Assembly: GCA_964596165.1 (NCBI GenBank) | Contig: CAZQTW010000008.1 | Span: 62,001-126,000 of the forward strand | Origin: CAYUQT01 sp964596165 | Lineage (GTDB): Bacteria; Planctomycetota; Phycisphaerae; UBA1845; JAFGLZ01 | Direction: 5' to 3' | DNA length: 64,000 nt | In this document: positions 1 to 8,620 of the stretch, piece by piece | How positions within the stretch are numbered: position 1 is the first letter of the stretch | How the letters are laid out: each line of letters begins with the position of its first letter | Made by a program: the position numbers and the translations under genes | The notes under the pieces: model-generated | The model's input: the letters and a program-made list of their open reading frames with translations, nothing else | Database searches by the model: none | What the model was told of the DNA's origin: nothing

Positions 1-131
1 CTTCCCGAGGTTTGCTGTGGCAACGACTATTCGTCGACGAGACACGTGCATTCCGAGCAAACGCCTCTCTCGGTGAACGATCGGGAGTACGTTTCAGGAC
101 GTACTCCGTCACTTACCGATGCGAAGGCCGA

Positions 132-1097
132 TTAACGAGTCTTTCCTGCGTTCATAGGACGATCTGCCCAAGGGGCAGCCGACCGATCCGGTCCCTTGTG
201 CGCCTGACCTGATTGGGGCACAGGGATCAGAAAGGATTCCTGGTAGATCGGTTTGGGTCCCTCGGGGGTGTTTACGATCCGCTTGACCTTGCAGCCGTTC
301 TCCAAGTTGAAGCGAAATTCCTGCTGATTCCGAAGGGCTTCAACCCTCTCGCTGAACCGTACCCTTGTGTTTTGGGAAACGGACTTCGGACCGACCTGTT
401 CCCGAATGACGTCCTGCGGGCCGAAGCTTCCGATCATGACGCTGCTCCGGCCTTCGCCGTGATGGTACCATGCCTCTAGTCCCTCGGCGCGAAGTTGTTC
501 AACCCATTGGACCGCCGCCTGCTTGTACTCGGCGAATGTGGACGTGCCGTAGAAGACACCGACGTGCAAGGTGTACGTTCCGGGACATCGGCTGACGTGC
601 CATTCCGGTCGGCCCGGATCGGGCGTCGGCACCGGGACCAGGCGGGCGCCCGCGAACGGGAAGCTGTCGCCGCACGCAAGCGATCGGATGAATTGCAGGT
701 TGTCATGCACTTCCGGGCCGAAGCTGTCGCGACCGCGCTCGGTGTCGATCTTGCGATAATAGCTTCCATAGTAGATCCGGCTTACGCCGTCTTCGTGGAC
801 CAGGCGGGCCTTTCGAGAATCCAGTTCGCGAACCTGACGGATCCCCTTGACGAGCGTTTCCGTGTGCCGAACGCGGTCTTTGTCGCGCATCTCAACACAG
901 AGGATTGTCCACTCTTCCCCCTCCGGTTTCTCATTCGCAGACGCAAAAATCGCTCCGGGGTCCCATGACTGTCCTCGGTTCATACCCTCCTGCATGCAGC
1001 CGACAGGAGCGACGATCATCAAAGAGCAGGCGGCCAGCCACGCGCTTCGTTCCGACGTCGATGCACGGGATCCAAGAACGGTCTTGGGTGTGGACAT
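132..1097 (-). CDS. SPOR-like secreted lipoprotein, unknown function
   Basis: A 321-residue protein with a charged n-region, a hydrophobic stretch (about residues 20-31) and a lipobox ending PVGC at Cys34, so a probable lipoprotein. Two stretches resemble each other: about 60-115 (ILCVEMRDKDR..., then YYGSYYRKID) and about 175-230 (YTLHVGVFYG..., then VMIGSF). Beta-strand, helix, then a strand ending in xIGSF is how SPOR-type domains look, so I read this as a degenerate SPOR repeat protein. The ATG has GGGAG eight bases upstream. It starts 38 bases after rph and is probably the last gene of the argB-argD-rph unit. No catalytic motif is visible and its role is unknown. Confidence 0.7.
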   Translation of the reverse strand: MSTPKTVLGSRASTSERSAWLAACSLMIVAPVGCMQEGMNRGQSWDPGAIFASANEKPEGEEWTILCVEMRDKDRVRHTETLVKGIRQVRELDSRKARLVHEDGVSRIYYGSYYRKIDTERGRDSFGPEVHDNLQFIRSLACGDSFPFAGARLVPVPTPDPGRPEWHVSRCPGTYTLHVGVFYGTSTFAEYKQAAVQWVEQLRAEGLEAWYHHGEGRSSVMIGSFGPQDVIREQVGPKSVSQNTRVRFSERVEALRNQQEFRFNLENGCKVKRIVNTPEGPKPIYQESFLIPVPQSGQAHKGPDRSAAPWADRPMNAGKTR

Positions 1098-1135
1098 GAT
1101 CGGACTCCCTTCCGGGTCTGACCGTCCGTGGCCGG

Positions 1136-1852
1136 TTACTGCTCTGCGAGAGCCCGCCGTTGGGCGGCCAGCAGTTGCCGAATGCCCTTGGTCGCCAGGG
1201 TCAACATTCGGTCCAATTCCTTTCGGCTGAACGTCGAATGCTCGCCGGTGGTTTGCACTTCGACAAACTCGCCGCGACCGGTCATGACAACATTGCAGTC
1301 CGCGTCGGCTGTCGAGTCCTCGGCGTAGTCCAAGTCGAGCAGCACCCGTCCGCCGACCTTGCCGACCGACACCGCCGCAACCGAATCACGAACGACCTTG
1401 CCTGGTATTGTGCCTTTTTCTCGGAGTTTTCGCAATGCATCGCACAGCGCAACGTAGGCCCCGGTGATACCGGCGGTTCGAGTGCCGCCGTCGGCCTGAA
1501 GCACGTCGCAGTCGATGTAGATCGTGTTCTCGCCGAGTTCCGACAGGTCGCATACGGCCCGCAGCGACCGGCCGATCAGTCGTTGGATTTCTTGCGTGCG
1601 GCCGTCGATCTTCGTTCGGCTACGCGGGCGTCTGTCGGGTGTGCTGCCCGGTAACATGTCGTATTCGGCGGTCAGCCAACCCAAGCCGGACCCCTCTCGA
1701 AAGGGGGCGGTTCCCTCGACGAGACTCGCGGTGCATAGAACATGCGTCTCGCCGGTCTTGATCAGCGCGCTGCCGGCCGCGAATTGGGTGTAGCCGCGGA
1801 TGATTTCCACCCGGCGGAGTTGATCGGGACGCCGTCGGTCATGTCGCTTCAT
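1136..1852 (-). CDS. rph: Ribonuclease PH
   Basis: A 238-residue phosphorolytic 3'-5' exoribonuclease that trims tRNA 3' ends, normally a hexamer of the PNPase/RNase PH fold. The full family length is present. Visible hallmarks are the N-terminal R-x-D-x-LR..I region, TASLVEG, the GWLTAEYDMLPGST motif, the RTQEIQRLIGRSLRAV helix and the phosphate-site region DCDVLQADGGTRTAGITGA. It lies 83 bases after argD and 38 bases before the lipoprotein gene on the same strand, so it is probably co-transcribed with them; no functional link to arginine synthesis is implied. Confidence 0.96.
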   Translation of the reverse strand: MKRHDRRRPDQLRRVEIIRGYTQFAAGSALIKTGETHVLCTASLVEGTAPFREGSGLGWLTAEYDMLPGSTPDRRPRSRTKIDGRTQEIQRLIGRSLRAVCDLSELGENTIYIDCDVLQADGGTRTAGITGAYVALCDALRKLREKGTIPGKVVRDSVAAVSVGKVGGRVLLDLDYAEDSTADADCNVVMTGRGEFVEVQTTGEHSTFSRKELDRMLTLATKGIRQLLAAQRRALAEQ

Positions 1853-1935
1853 CGGGACAGCACCCTTTCAGAATCCCCCCTTCGGACTCGTTTCCCCTAT
1901 ATGATCGGTAGGGGTTTCGCCACACCGGCGCGTGC

Positions 1936-3135
1936 CTAGGCCGACTGAGCGGCATCCGCCGACTCGGCCAGGGCATCGGCGAGGATCCGGAACCCCTCGT
2001 CGAGCTGCTCGTTCGTAATGGTCATCGCGGGCAGCATCCGAAGGACCGTGCCCTGCGTGCAGTTGATGCGCAGCCCACGTTTCAGGGCGGCATCAACAAC
2101 GGCGCTTCCGTCGATCGACAATTGAATGCCGATCATGACGCCCCGGCCACGCACCGATTCGACGAAACTGAACCGCGATTTCAGTTCGTCCACCTTCTTG
2201 GAAACGTAATCGTAAATCTGTGTCGTCCGCGCCAAGAGGTTCTCTTTCTCGATGGCCTCGAACATCGCCACGCCCGCGGCGGTGACCAGCGGGTTGCCGC
2301 CGTAGGTGCTGGCGTGAGAACCCGGCGTCAGACAGTCGGCGACCTCTTTTCGCGCGCACGCAATGCCGAGCGGCGTTCCGCCGCCGACGGCCTTGGCCAG
2401 TGTCATGACGTCCGGCACGACCTCTTCCTGTTGATAGCCGAACCACGTGCCCGTCCGGCCGCACCCGGTCTGAACCTCGTCGAAGATCAGCAGCATGCCC
2501 TTCTCGTCGCACAGCTCGCGCAGTCCCTTGAGATAGCCCGGCGGCGGCACGTTGACCCCGCCCTCCCCTTGAATCGGCTCCAGCATGATCGCCGCCGTCT
2601 CGTCGTCGACCGCCGACCTGACGGCGTCCAGATCGCCGAAGGGGACGTGAACGAAGCCGGCCAACATCGGGGCGAAGCCGGTGCGGATCTTCGTCTGGGC
2701 CGTGGCGGCCATGGCGCCGAAGGTCCGCCCATGGAAGCTCTTCTCCATGGTGATGACTTTGTAGCGGCCTTCGGGCGTAAACTTGCGCGCAAGCTTGATT
2801 GCGGCCTCGTTGGCCTCAGCACCGGAATTGGCGAAGAAACACTTGCCTCCGAAGCTCCGCGTGGCGATCGCCTCCGCGAGCTGCGCCTGCGGTTCGATGT
2901 AGAACGTGTTGTCCATGTGGATCAGCTTGCCGGCCTGCTCGCGGATCGCCGCGACGATCCGCGGATGGCAGTGGCCGAGCAGACTGCATCCCCACCCCGG
3001 GAAGAAATCAAGGTATCGCTTGCCGTCGGCGTCCCAGATATAGCTGCCTTCGCCGCGAATGATGGCGAGAGGTTTGCGGCTGTAGCTTCCGATCACATAC
3101 TGACTGTAGCCGTTCAAGATCTCTTGCGTGTTCAC
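1936..3135 (-). CDS. argD: Acetylornithine aminotransferase (class III, PLP)
   Basis: A 399-residue class III PLP aminotransferase converting N-acetylglutamate 5-semialdehyde to N-acetylornithine. Family features include FFPGWGCSLLGHCHP near the N-terminus, FANSGAEANEAAIKLAR, SFHGRTFGAMAATAQ, the LIFDEVQTGCGRTG block with the PLP aspartate, and the Schiff-base lysine in TLAKAVGGG. The start is GTG with AAAGGA about nine bases upstream. It begins 43 bases after argB, giving an argB-argD pair. Ornithine or succinylornithine aminotransferase are the alternatives, but the argB neighbour favours ArgD. Confidence 0.93.
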   Translation of the reverse strand: MNTQEILNGYSQYVIGSYSRKPLAIIRGEGSYIWDADGKRYLDFFPGWGCSLLGHCHPRIVAAIREQAGKLIHMDNTFYIEPQAQLAEAIATRSFGGKCFFANSGAEANEAAIKLARKFTPEGRYKVITMEKSFHGRTFGAMAATAQTKIRTGFAPMLAGFVHVPFGDLDAVRSAVDDETAAIMLEPIQGEGGVNVPPPGYLKGLRELCDEKGMLLIFDEVQTGCGRTGTWFGYQQEEVVPDVMTLAKAVGGGTPLGIACARKEVADCLTPGSHASTYGGNPLVTAAGVAMFEAIEKENLLARTTQIYDYVSKKVDELKSRFSFVESVRGRGVMIGIQLSIDGSAVVDAALKRGLRINCTQGTVLRMLPAMTITNEQLDEGFRILADALAESADAAQSA

Positions 3136-3178
3136 CTCTGCGTAATTCCTTTCTCCATGCGTCCTTCATTTCCGCGTA

Positions 3179-4054
3179 TCACTGCAGGATCTGTGTGCCT
3201 ACGCCCGCCTGCGTGAAAATCTCCAGCAGAATCGAATGGGGTATCCGTCCGTCGATGATGTGCGCCTTGCGAACGCCCGCATCAAGCGCCCGCAGACACG
3301 ACTGCACCTTCGGAATCATTCCTTTGCTGATGATCCCATCGGCCATCATTTGTTCAATCTGCTTACGATTGAGCTCCGGGCAGAAGGACTTCGGGTCCTT
3401 GGGATCTCTCAGAATGCCCAGTGTATCGGACTGCATGACCAGCTTCTCGGCCCGGATGGCCGCGGCGATCTCACCGGCGGCCACATCGGCGTTGATGTTG
3501 AGCTTGCCGCCGGCATTGTCGCGCGCAATCGGGGCAATGACGGGAACGGTCTCGGCCGCGCAGAGCAGCGACAGCACCTTCGCATTGACCTCGGTGACGC
3601 GGCCGACGAAACCCACATCGATCCGACGACCGGCCTCGCCCTCCAGGTACGTCCGCTCACCGAACACGACGCAACTGCTTAATGAATGAAGTCCGATCGC
3701 GTCGACGCCGTGAGACTTGAGCGTCTCGACCATGTCCGTGTTGATCACTTTGCACAGGACATGCTCGGCGATCGCCAGCGTTCGCTCATCCGTATAGCGC
3801 AGTCCTTGCACGAAGTGGGCCTCCAGCCCGGCCTCGTCCATTGCTTGCGTGATGGCCTTGCCGCCCCCGTGGACCACCACAGGCCGGATGCCGACGCTTC
3901 GCATAAAGGCGACGTCATGCAGCAGTTCATGCATGGCCCCGGGATTGTCCATTACGGACCCGCCGATCTTCACCACGACCACCTTGCCGTGATACTCCTG
4001 GATGTACCCCAGCGCCTCAATCAGTGTGGATGCCTTGGCGATAGCCTCGTTCAC
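3179..4054 (-). CDS. argB: Acetylglutamate kinase
   Basis: Phosphorylates N-acetylglutamate in arginine synthesis (amino acid kinase fold). I place the start at a GTG at 4054, which gives about 291 residues, the usual length; a GGGGAG ribosome site lies six bases before it. A longer frame upstream has no family similarity. Visible motifs are VVVKIGGSVMD (ATP site), VVVHGGGKAITQAM (acetylglutamate glycines), LNINADVAAGEIAAAI and the C-terminal MIPKVQSCLRALDAGVRKAHIIDGR. First gene of a minus-strand unit, preceded by a clear promoter at 4083-4111. argC, argJ and argF are not in the window. Confidence 0.95.
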   Translation of the reverse strand: MNEAIAKASTLIEALGYIQEYHGKVVVVKIGGSVMDNPGAMHELLHDVAFMRSVGIRPVVVHGGGKAITQAMDEAGLEAHFVQGLRYTDERTLAIAEHVLCKVINTDMVETLKSHGVDAIGLHSLSSCVVFGERTYLEGEAGRRIDVGFVGRVTEVNAKVLSLLCAAETVPVIAPIARDNAGGKLNINADVAAGEIAAAIRAEKLVMQSDTLGILRDPKDPKSFCPELNRKQIEQMMADGIISKGMIPKVQSCLRALDAGVRKAHIIDGRIPHSILLEIFTQAGVGTQILQ

Positions 4055-4082
4055 GGCGTTCTCCCCATAGTCAAAACGATCA

Positions 4083-4111
4083 TTGATAGAACGTTCGGTG
4101 TTCGGTGTCAA
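4083..4111 (-). promoter_or_regulatory. Sigma-70 promoter for argB
   Basis: On the minus strand a -35 TTGACA (4106-4111) and a -10 TATCAA (4083-4088) are separated by exactly 17 bases. Transcription should start near 4076, about 22 bases before the GTG of argB. The spacer holds a short direct repeat of a 7-base unit (CACCGAA), which might be an operator, though I see no clear ARG box. Confidence 0.7.
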
Positions 4112-4436
4112 GAAACGATTTGCGCGATCCGCCGATGGCGCTGATGGTTCCCATCCAGAAGGTGCAACAGGTTGGCGATTGAATCCAGGCCGTGTCCTTG
4201 TCGCGTTCGGAGCATTCTTCGAAAGCGTGCCCAGGGTGCTTCGCGACCGACGGCGGGGGCCGCCCATGCCGGTCGATCCGGCGTGACGACCCTTCCGTCG
4301 GGACCTTGCCCGCTGCCCGTCGCAAGACCTGTCGGCGGGTCCGTCCGCATTTTCCTCCCCTCGATGTGACGAGACCGAGGTGGAACGGTCTGTGCACCGT
4401 GCTACACGCCGCAGTTACCCGCTGGATGCCTCTGGG

Positions 4437-4461
4437 ATTCTGAATTCCGGATTCTGAATTC
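4437..4461. repeat. Tandem ATTCTGAATTC repeat, copy 1 of dispersed family
   Basis: Two copies of the 11-base unit ATTCTGAATTC separated by CGG. The same unit, direct or inverted, recurs in two other intergenic regions of the window (about 8365-8430 and 56083-56170), always outside genes. Confidence 0.6.
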
Positions 4462-4537
4462 ACATTACAGCATGTCCTGTTGAACCTTCCAAGCGGACTT
4501 TGTTGCCGTTGGACGCGCAAAAGCCTTCACTAAGCCC

Positions 4538-4566
4538 TTGCCGACATGGTAGTTAGTCTCTAGAGT
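4538..4566 (+). promoter_or_regulatory. Possible sigma-70 promoter for ECF sigma gene
   Basis: TTGCCG at 4538-4543, a 17-base spacer and TAGAGT at 4561-4566, ending 33 bases before the ATG at 4600. Both hexamers deviate from consensus, so this is tentative. Confidence 0.3.
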
Positions 4567-4599
4567 GCATGGGCGGAAAAGGGGTCGAACCGGCTAACC

Positions 4600-5235
4600 A
4601 TGTTCGCAACAATGGTGTCTAACATAGCAGATAGTGCGGAGGCGAGCCGCCGGCAGCTTGAGGATCGCCGCGTCGATGCCTCCTTAGTCCGACGTGTCCT
4701 CGATGGGGACACGCGGGCCTTCGACGAGTTGATCACTCGGTACCAGCGACGGGCCGTGTCGGTCGCATATCGGCTTCTGGGGAATGCCCAGGATGCCTTG
4801 GACGTCTGTCAAGATGCCTTCCTGAGGGCATACCGGTCGTTGGAAACCTTGGAGGATCCGGAGCGGTTTGCGCCCTGGTTGATGCGGACCGTCAGCAATC
4901 TGTCGCTGAACTACCGGCGGAGCCGACGTCCGAGTAGTCCGATCCCCATGGACGACTGCTTGTTGCCGGGTGGCGATGAAGGCGCCGGCAGCGACTGGAT
5001 GGTCAGCGCGAACATGCCGCCGGATGAGACACTGGCCTCGGAACTGAGCAAGGCGATCGCCGCGGCGGTCGCGGGGCTTCCGGAAAAGCAGCGATTGGCA
5101 TTGGTGCTGTTCGCCATAGAGGGAATGCCTCAAAAGGAAGTTGCCGAGATACTGGATTGTTCGGTAGAAGCCGTCAAATGGCACGTGTTCCAAGCTCGAA
5201 AGACGTTGAAGGATAAGCTGGCGGACTATCTGTAG
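4600..5235 (+). CDS. ECF-type RNA polymerase sigma factor
   Basis: A 211-residue sigma-70 family protein with only regions 2 and 4. Region 2 spans about residues 34-108 (RAFDELITRYQRRA, DALDVCQDAFLRAYRSLE, APWLMRTVSNLSLNYRR) and region 4 about 145-205 (LPEKQRLALVLFAIEGM, KEVAEILDCSVEAVKWHVFQARKTLK). The long acidic linker between them is typical. No strong ribosome site precedes the first ATG; ATG 4612 is an alternative. The next two genes, a membrane protein and a secreted STN protein, look like its anti-sigma factor and an effector. Confidence 0.92.
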   Translation: MFATMVSNIADSAEASRRQLEDRRVDASLVRRVLDGDTRAFDELITRYQRRAVSVAYRLLGNAQDALDVCQDAFLRAYRSLETLEDPERFAPWLMRTVSNLSLNYRRSRRPSSPIPMDDCLLPGGDEGAGSDWMVSANMPPDETLASELSKAIAAAVAGLPEKQRLALVLFAIEGMPQKEVAEILDCSVEAVKWHVFQARKTLKDKLADYL

Positions 5236-5364
5236 ACCCGACGTCGGGCTCATACGAGCGACGTGAGGGCGCAATCGAAATCCGGACCGCGGACCGCAGG
5301 GGCCGCGAGGTAAACACAAGAGAGGGCCGTACGTACATCCGAATGGAAGTGGGCGGACGTCATC

Positions 5365-6186
5365 GTGGCAATCGATCGTGAACAGCTTGAGTTTCTGATG
5401 AGCCAGGCCATCGACGGTCAGCTCTCGCCCGAGCAGGCCGAGCACCTCGATCGCCTGCTTGCGGCCGATCCCCAGGCCAAGGCGGAATTCGATCGAATGC
5501 GGCGGTTGGACGAACTGCTCGGACAGTGGAGTCGCAAGACGGCACCGGTCGACACGGAGAGGCTCGAGGACTCGCTGACGCGTCGCGTCCATGAGGATGC
5601 CGAGTTTGCCATCAGTCGCATGTTTGATGGGGACCCGGATGCGCAGGAGGAATTGGCGGCATTCGGACGGCGAAACCCGCACATCGGTCTGTTGGAGCAC
5701 AAGTACCGGAGACTCGAATTGCTGCTCCGGGGGTGGGCAAGTCTGGAGGTTCCGGTCGATCCTGTGCGGCTTCACGCGAGACTGTGTGAGACGATTCACG
5801 CGGAGGCAAACCGTCGTCGCCGCGGGCGGATGGTCAACAGAGTCATCCGACTGTACACGCCGCTGGCCATGGCGGCCTCGGTGGTGTTGATCGCCGGCTT
5901 GTGGTGGTTCGGGCGGGGTGGGACGCCTCCGACTCCGAGCGGATCTTCCGGCACGGTCGCAAAGTCGTCCGGTCCGGCGCGGATCGAGGTGGCGTGGGTG
6001 GGTCCTCGTGCGCCTGCCGAGAAAGGCCGTCCCGTGATGGAATTCAAGTTCGGCGTCGCACCGGATGCGCCGATACAAGCGGCTCGAGTCGGCGAGGGCG
6101 GCGGAAGCGGTGCGATTCTTTCGTTCGGCGGGCCGGCGAGCGCTTCGGCGGCACCCGGATGGAGTTCGGACGAAGGGATCTTCTGA
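5365..6186 (+). CDS. Probable membrane anti-sigma factor
   Basis: A 273-residue protein starting at GTG. The N-terminus (EQLEFLMSQAIDGQLSPEQAEHLDRLLAADP) is like planctomycete anti-sigma N-termini, and a second similar stretch (MFDGDPDAQEELAAFGRRNP) follows near residue 85. One transmembrane segment lies at about 170-187 (TPLAMAASVVLIAGLWWFG), followed by a Gly/Pro/Ala-rich extracytoplasmic tail. No HxxxCxxC zinc motif is present, so it is not a classical ZAS protein. The position directly after an ECF sigma gene supports the anti-sigma role; this is inference. Its stop is eight bases before the next ATG. Confidence 0.65.
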   Translation: MAIDREQLEFLMSQAIDGQLSPEQAEHLDRLLAADPQAKAEFDRMRRLDELLGQWSRKTAPVDTERLEDSLTRRVHEDAEFAISRMFDGDPDAQEELAAFGRRNPHIGLLEHKYRRLELLLRGWASLEVPVDPVRLHARLCETIHAEANRRRRGRMVNRVIRLYTPLAMAASVVLIAGLWWFGRGGTPPTPSGSSGTVAKSSGPARIEVAWVGPRAPAEKGRPVMEFKFGVAPDAPIQAARVGEGGGSGAILSFGGPASASAAPGWSSDEGIF

Positions 6187-6194
6187 GGTTCACG

Positions 6195-7316
6195 ATGAAC
6201 GCATCAAGGATACGAAACGGCATTTCCGTCGGATTGATGACTACATTCTTGGCGGCGATCCAGGCGTTTGCTCCTGCCGCTCAGCAAACGAATATGCGGA
6301 CGCTTATCGAACAGGCCTTGGATCAGCCCGTTGATTTCGAGATCAAAGATCAGCCCCTTTCGGCCGCATTCGAACAGATCGGCACGAAGACAGGCGTCAA
6401 ATTGATCATGAGACCCCAGGTAGTGGATCTGCTGCCGTATGGGAAGGACACACGGGTCAATGCAATTATCAAGAACGTGTCGCTCCGCCAAGGCTTGGGG
6501 GGGCTGCTGAACCAGTTGGCCATGGTCATGGTTGTGCAGGACGACGGTGTGGTCATCGAGCCGAAGCCGCCGTTTCGGCGGATCTGTCGCCGGGCGACGT
6601 GGAGCGAATTGCGACAACTGAACGAACTGGCCACCACGCCGTGGTCGGCCGAGTTCGGTGGCAAGCTGCCCTTTCAGTATCAGGTCAAGACGAGCGGCGA
6701 TCCCAAGGAGCGGTTGCTGGCCGAGGCGGCCAAGATCGGCTCCGGGATGGCCGCGGATGTTCTCGAAGCCGCGTGCCGAAACCTGGGCTGGACGTGGTAT
6801 CCGTGGGACAATCTCATCGTCATCCTGTCGCTGGAAGAGCAGGCCGGGCGGTTTATCGACAAGACGGTCTCCTTGAGATACAGCAACATGCCCTTGGCCG
6901 ATGTGCTGGTGGATCTGGCCCGGCAAGCCGATCTCAAGTTACAGCTCGAGCCGGGCGTGCTGAGGGACTTGCCACTCCAGATGCAGCAGAACCTGACGCT
7001 CCAGATGCGTGACACGACGATTCGTCAGGGTCTGGAGATGATTGCGGGAGTGACCGGTCTGGCCTATGAGGCGACCTCCGAGGAGATCGTCATTCGTCGC
7101 TCGAAGGCATTGACCAGCTCTGCTGCGTCGCGGCCGGTTTCCGTGTACCGTCCGGATGACCCGATCGTCGGACAGATTTCCGTTCACGGCAAGAGCGGCT
7201 TCATCAATATCATGCTCTATGTTCGGGAATCCGACCTGACGCCGAAAGCCAACAGACTGCGGAAGGACAAGATCAAACAAGCCGTCCAGAAGATGGAAGA
7301 GGAGCTCGCGCCGTAA
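6195..7316 (+). CDS. Secreted protein with two STN (secretin N-terminal)-like domains
   Basis: 373 residues from ATG 6195, which has CTGAGG just upstream and gives a signal peptide (GLMTTFLAAIQAFAPAAQ); the longer open frame upstream overlaps the anti-sigma gene and is not credible. Two stretches of the same pattern are visible: VDFEIKDQPLSAAFEQIGTK... to GVVIEPK (about 35-120) and VSLRYSNMPLADVLVDLARQ... to EIVIRRS (about 225-310). This alternating pattern matches STN/secretin short domains found in TonB receptors and secretins. No secretin pore or receptor barrel follows. It may be a periplasmic sensor or assembly factor of the sigma module. Confidence 0.7.
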   Translation: MNASRIRNGISVGLMTTFLAAIQAFAPAAQQTNMRTLIEQALDQPVDFEIKDQPLSAAFEQIGTKTGVKLIMRPQVVDLLPYGKDTRVNAIIKNVSLRQGLGGLLNQLAMVMVVQDDGVVIEPKPPFRRICRRATWSELRQLNELATTPWSAEFGGKLPFQYQVKTSGDPKERLLAEAAKIGSGMAADVLEAACRNLGWTWYPWDNLIVILSLEEQAGRFIDKTVSLRYSNMPLADVLVDLARQADLKLQLEPGVLRDLPLQMQQNLTLQMRDTTIRQGLEMIAGVTGLAYEATSEEIVIRRSKALTSSAASRPVSVYRPDDPIVGQISVHGKSGFINIMLYVRESDLTPKANRLRKDKIKQAVQKMEEELAP

Positions 7317-7531
7317 GGCGTGGTGGCTGCGTCGCTTCCCTCTCGATACCAGGGGCCGCCCTTTACCCATGTCGGTCTTGGGGCTCTTGCCTTTTGTCTT
7401 GGATTGCGGGGGGCGTTTCGTCCGATTCGTCGTGTGGGAGAACAAGCCGGACCGGCCGGCCCTCAATATCCCTTGACCCGCATGTCCGTCACAACGACGA
7501 TGGTATCCGTGAGTTATTTGAAAGGACGGTC

Positions 7532-8347
7532 ATGAACGGACAGCAGTTGCGTGAAGCATTGCATGCCGGGACGCGGGTATATGGCACGGCGATCCTGTCG
7601 CCGTCGCCCCGCTGGCCGGCGGCAATCAAGGGTCTGCCGATTGATTTCGTGTTCATCGACACCGAGCACATCCCGCTCGAGCGCGAGACGGTGGCGTGGA
7701 TGTGTCAGACGTACGCCGCGCTCGGCCTGGCGCCGATCGTTCGGGTGCCGGAGCCCAACCCGACCCTGGCGATGATGGCCGTCGACGGCGGCGCGCACGG
7801 CGTCGTCTTCCCTTACGTCGAGACGATCGAACAGGTTCGCGACCTTGTCGGCGCGGTGAAATACCGTCCGCTGAAGGGACGTCGCCTTGACGATCTCGTA
7901 CTCCGAAATCAACCTCCGTCCGCCGAGTGCCGTGCCTATCTGGCCAAGAACAACGTCAACGGGGTGGCGGTGATCAACATTGAGAGTCAGGCGGCCATCG
8001 ACGCACTCCCGCAATTGCTGGCGGTGAACGGGCTCGATGCGGTTCAGCTCGGACCGCACGATCTTTCCGTCAACCTCGGCAAACCGGAGGACTACGCCGA
8101 TCCGGTGTTCAACGACGCGGTTCGCAAGATCATCGAGACCGCGCGAAAGTACCGCATCGGTGCGGGCGTGCACTTTTTCTGGCAAGAGATCGAGCGAGAG
8201 ATGGAATGGATGCGGTGGGGGGCCAACATGATAATCCACAGCACCGACCTCCGCTCGGCGATCCACGCGATGACATGCGATCTCGATCGTATCCGCGAGG
8301 CGCTCGGTGACGCGAGGCCGGCCTCATTGAAGGACGAAGCGGTGTAG
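7532..8347 (+). CDS. HpcH/HpaI-family class II aldolase
   Basis: 271 residues from ATG 7532 (AAAGGA six bases upstream). The family splits 2-keto-3-deoxy sugar acids or related hydroxy-keto acids into pyruvate and an aldehyde using a divalent metal. Visible are FVFIDTEHIPLE, GAHGVVFPYVETIEQVRDLV followed by the KYRPLKGRR arginine region, the metal glutamate in INIESQAAI and the metal aspartate in VQLGPHDLSVNLG. Substrate is uncertain: 2-keto-3-deoxy-L-rhamnonate is attractive because an alpha-L-rhamnosidase lies in the window, but that is inference. Confidence 0.85.
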   Translation: MNGQQLREALHAGTRVYGTAILSPSPRWPAAIKGLPIDFVFIDTEHIPLERETVAWMCQTYAALGLAPIVRVPEPNPTLAMMAVDGGAHGVVFPYVETIEQVRDLVGAVKYRPLKGRRLDDLVLRNQPPSAECRAYLAKNNVNGVAVINIESQAAIDALPQLLAVNGLDAVQLGPHDLSVNLGKPEDYADPVFNDAVRKIIETARKYRIGAGVHFFWQEIEREMEWMRWGANMIIHSTDLRSAIHAMTCDLDRIREALGDARPASLKDEAV

Positions 8348-8364
8348 ATGCCGGAAAGAGATTC

Positions 8365-8430
8365 AGGACTCGGAATCCGGAATTCAGAATGACCACGCGG
8401 ACTTCCGCCTTCTGAATTCGGAGTTCCGGG
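8365..8430. repeat. ATTCTGAATTC-type inverted repeat, copy 2
   Basis: Between the aldolase and the isomerase gene. GGAATTCAGAA in the left half and TTCTGAATTCGG in the right half form an imperfect inverted repeat of about 11 bases around a GC-rich centre, using the same unit as the repeat at 4437-4461. Confidence 0.5.
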
Positions 8431-8551
8431 TTCCTGGTTTGTCAGGGCACATCAGGATCGGTCGCAGCGGCCTGCGCCTCACGGTCCGGACCGCGGCCGG
8501 CCGGGCGCGCCGGCCGCTACGGAGGTGGGAACCACCTGGGGGACCTGTTTC

Positions 8552-8590
8552 ATGCCAAAAATGAAACGCGGACGGCGGTCGTCGTCCGCG
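8552..8590 (-). terminator. Rho-independent terminator of the isomerase gene
   Basis: Arms CGCGGACG (8567-8574) and CGTCCGCG (8583-8590) form a perfect 8-bp stem with an 8-base loop, followed on the minus strand by the T-rich run TTTCATTTTT. It lies about 30 bases after the stop of the minus-strand isomerase gene. Confidence 0.75.
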
Positions 8591-8620
8591 TTCCCGTCAG
8601 AACTCCATTGAGTCGGTCCG

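Larger units (their letters stand above)
4055..4599. other. Divergent intergenic region argB / ECF sigma factor
   Basis: 545 bases without a convincing gene. It holds the argB promoter, a tandem pair of ATTCTGAATTC repeats at 4437-4461 and a possible plus-strand promoter for the sigma factor gene (TTGCCG at 4538-4543, 17 bases, TAGAGT at 4561-4566). Open frames across it have low-complexity, shadow-like composition. Confidence 0.6.

Noticed and set aside
2122..3216. 364-codon open frame antisense to argD
   Set aside because: argD on the other strand is unmistakable; the antisense product is Arg/Gly/His-rich with no domain, as expected from high-GC shadow frames.
4577..4590. GGGTCGAACC sequence reminiscent of a tRNA T-arm
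   Set aside because: No acceptor stem, D-arm or anticodon arm can be built around it.
4684..6078. 464-codon open frame antisense to the ECF sigma and anti-sigma genes
   Set aside because: Shadow of two well-supported genes; no domain, no ribosome site.
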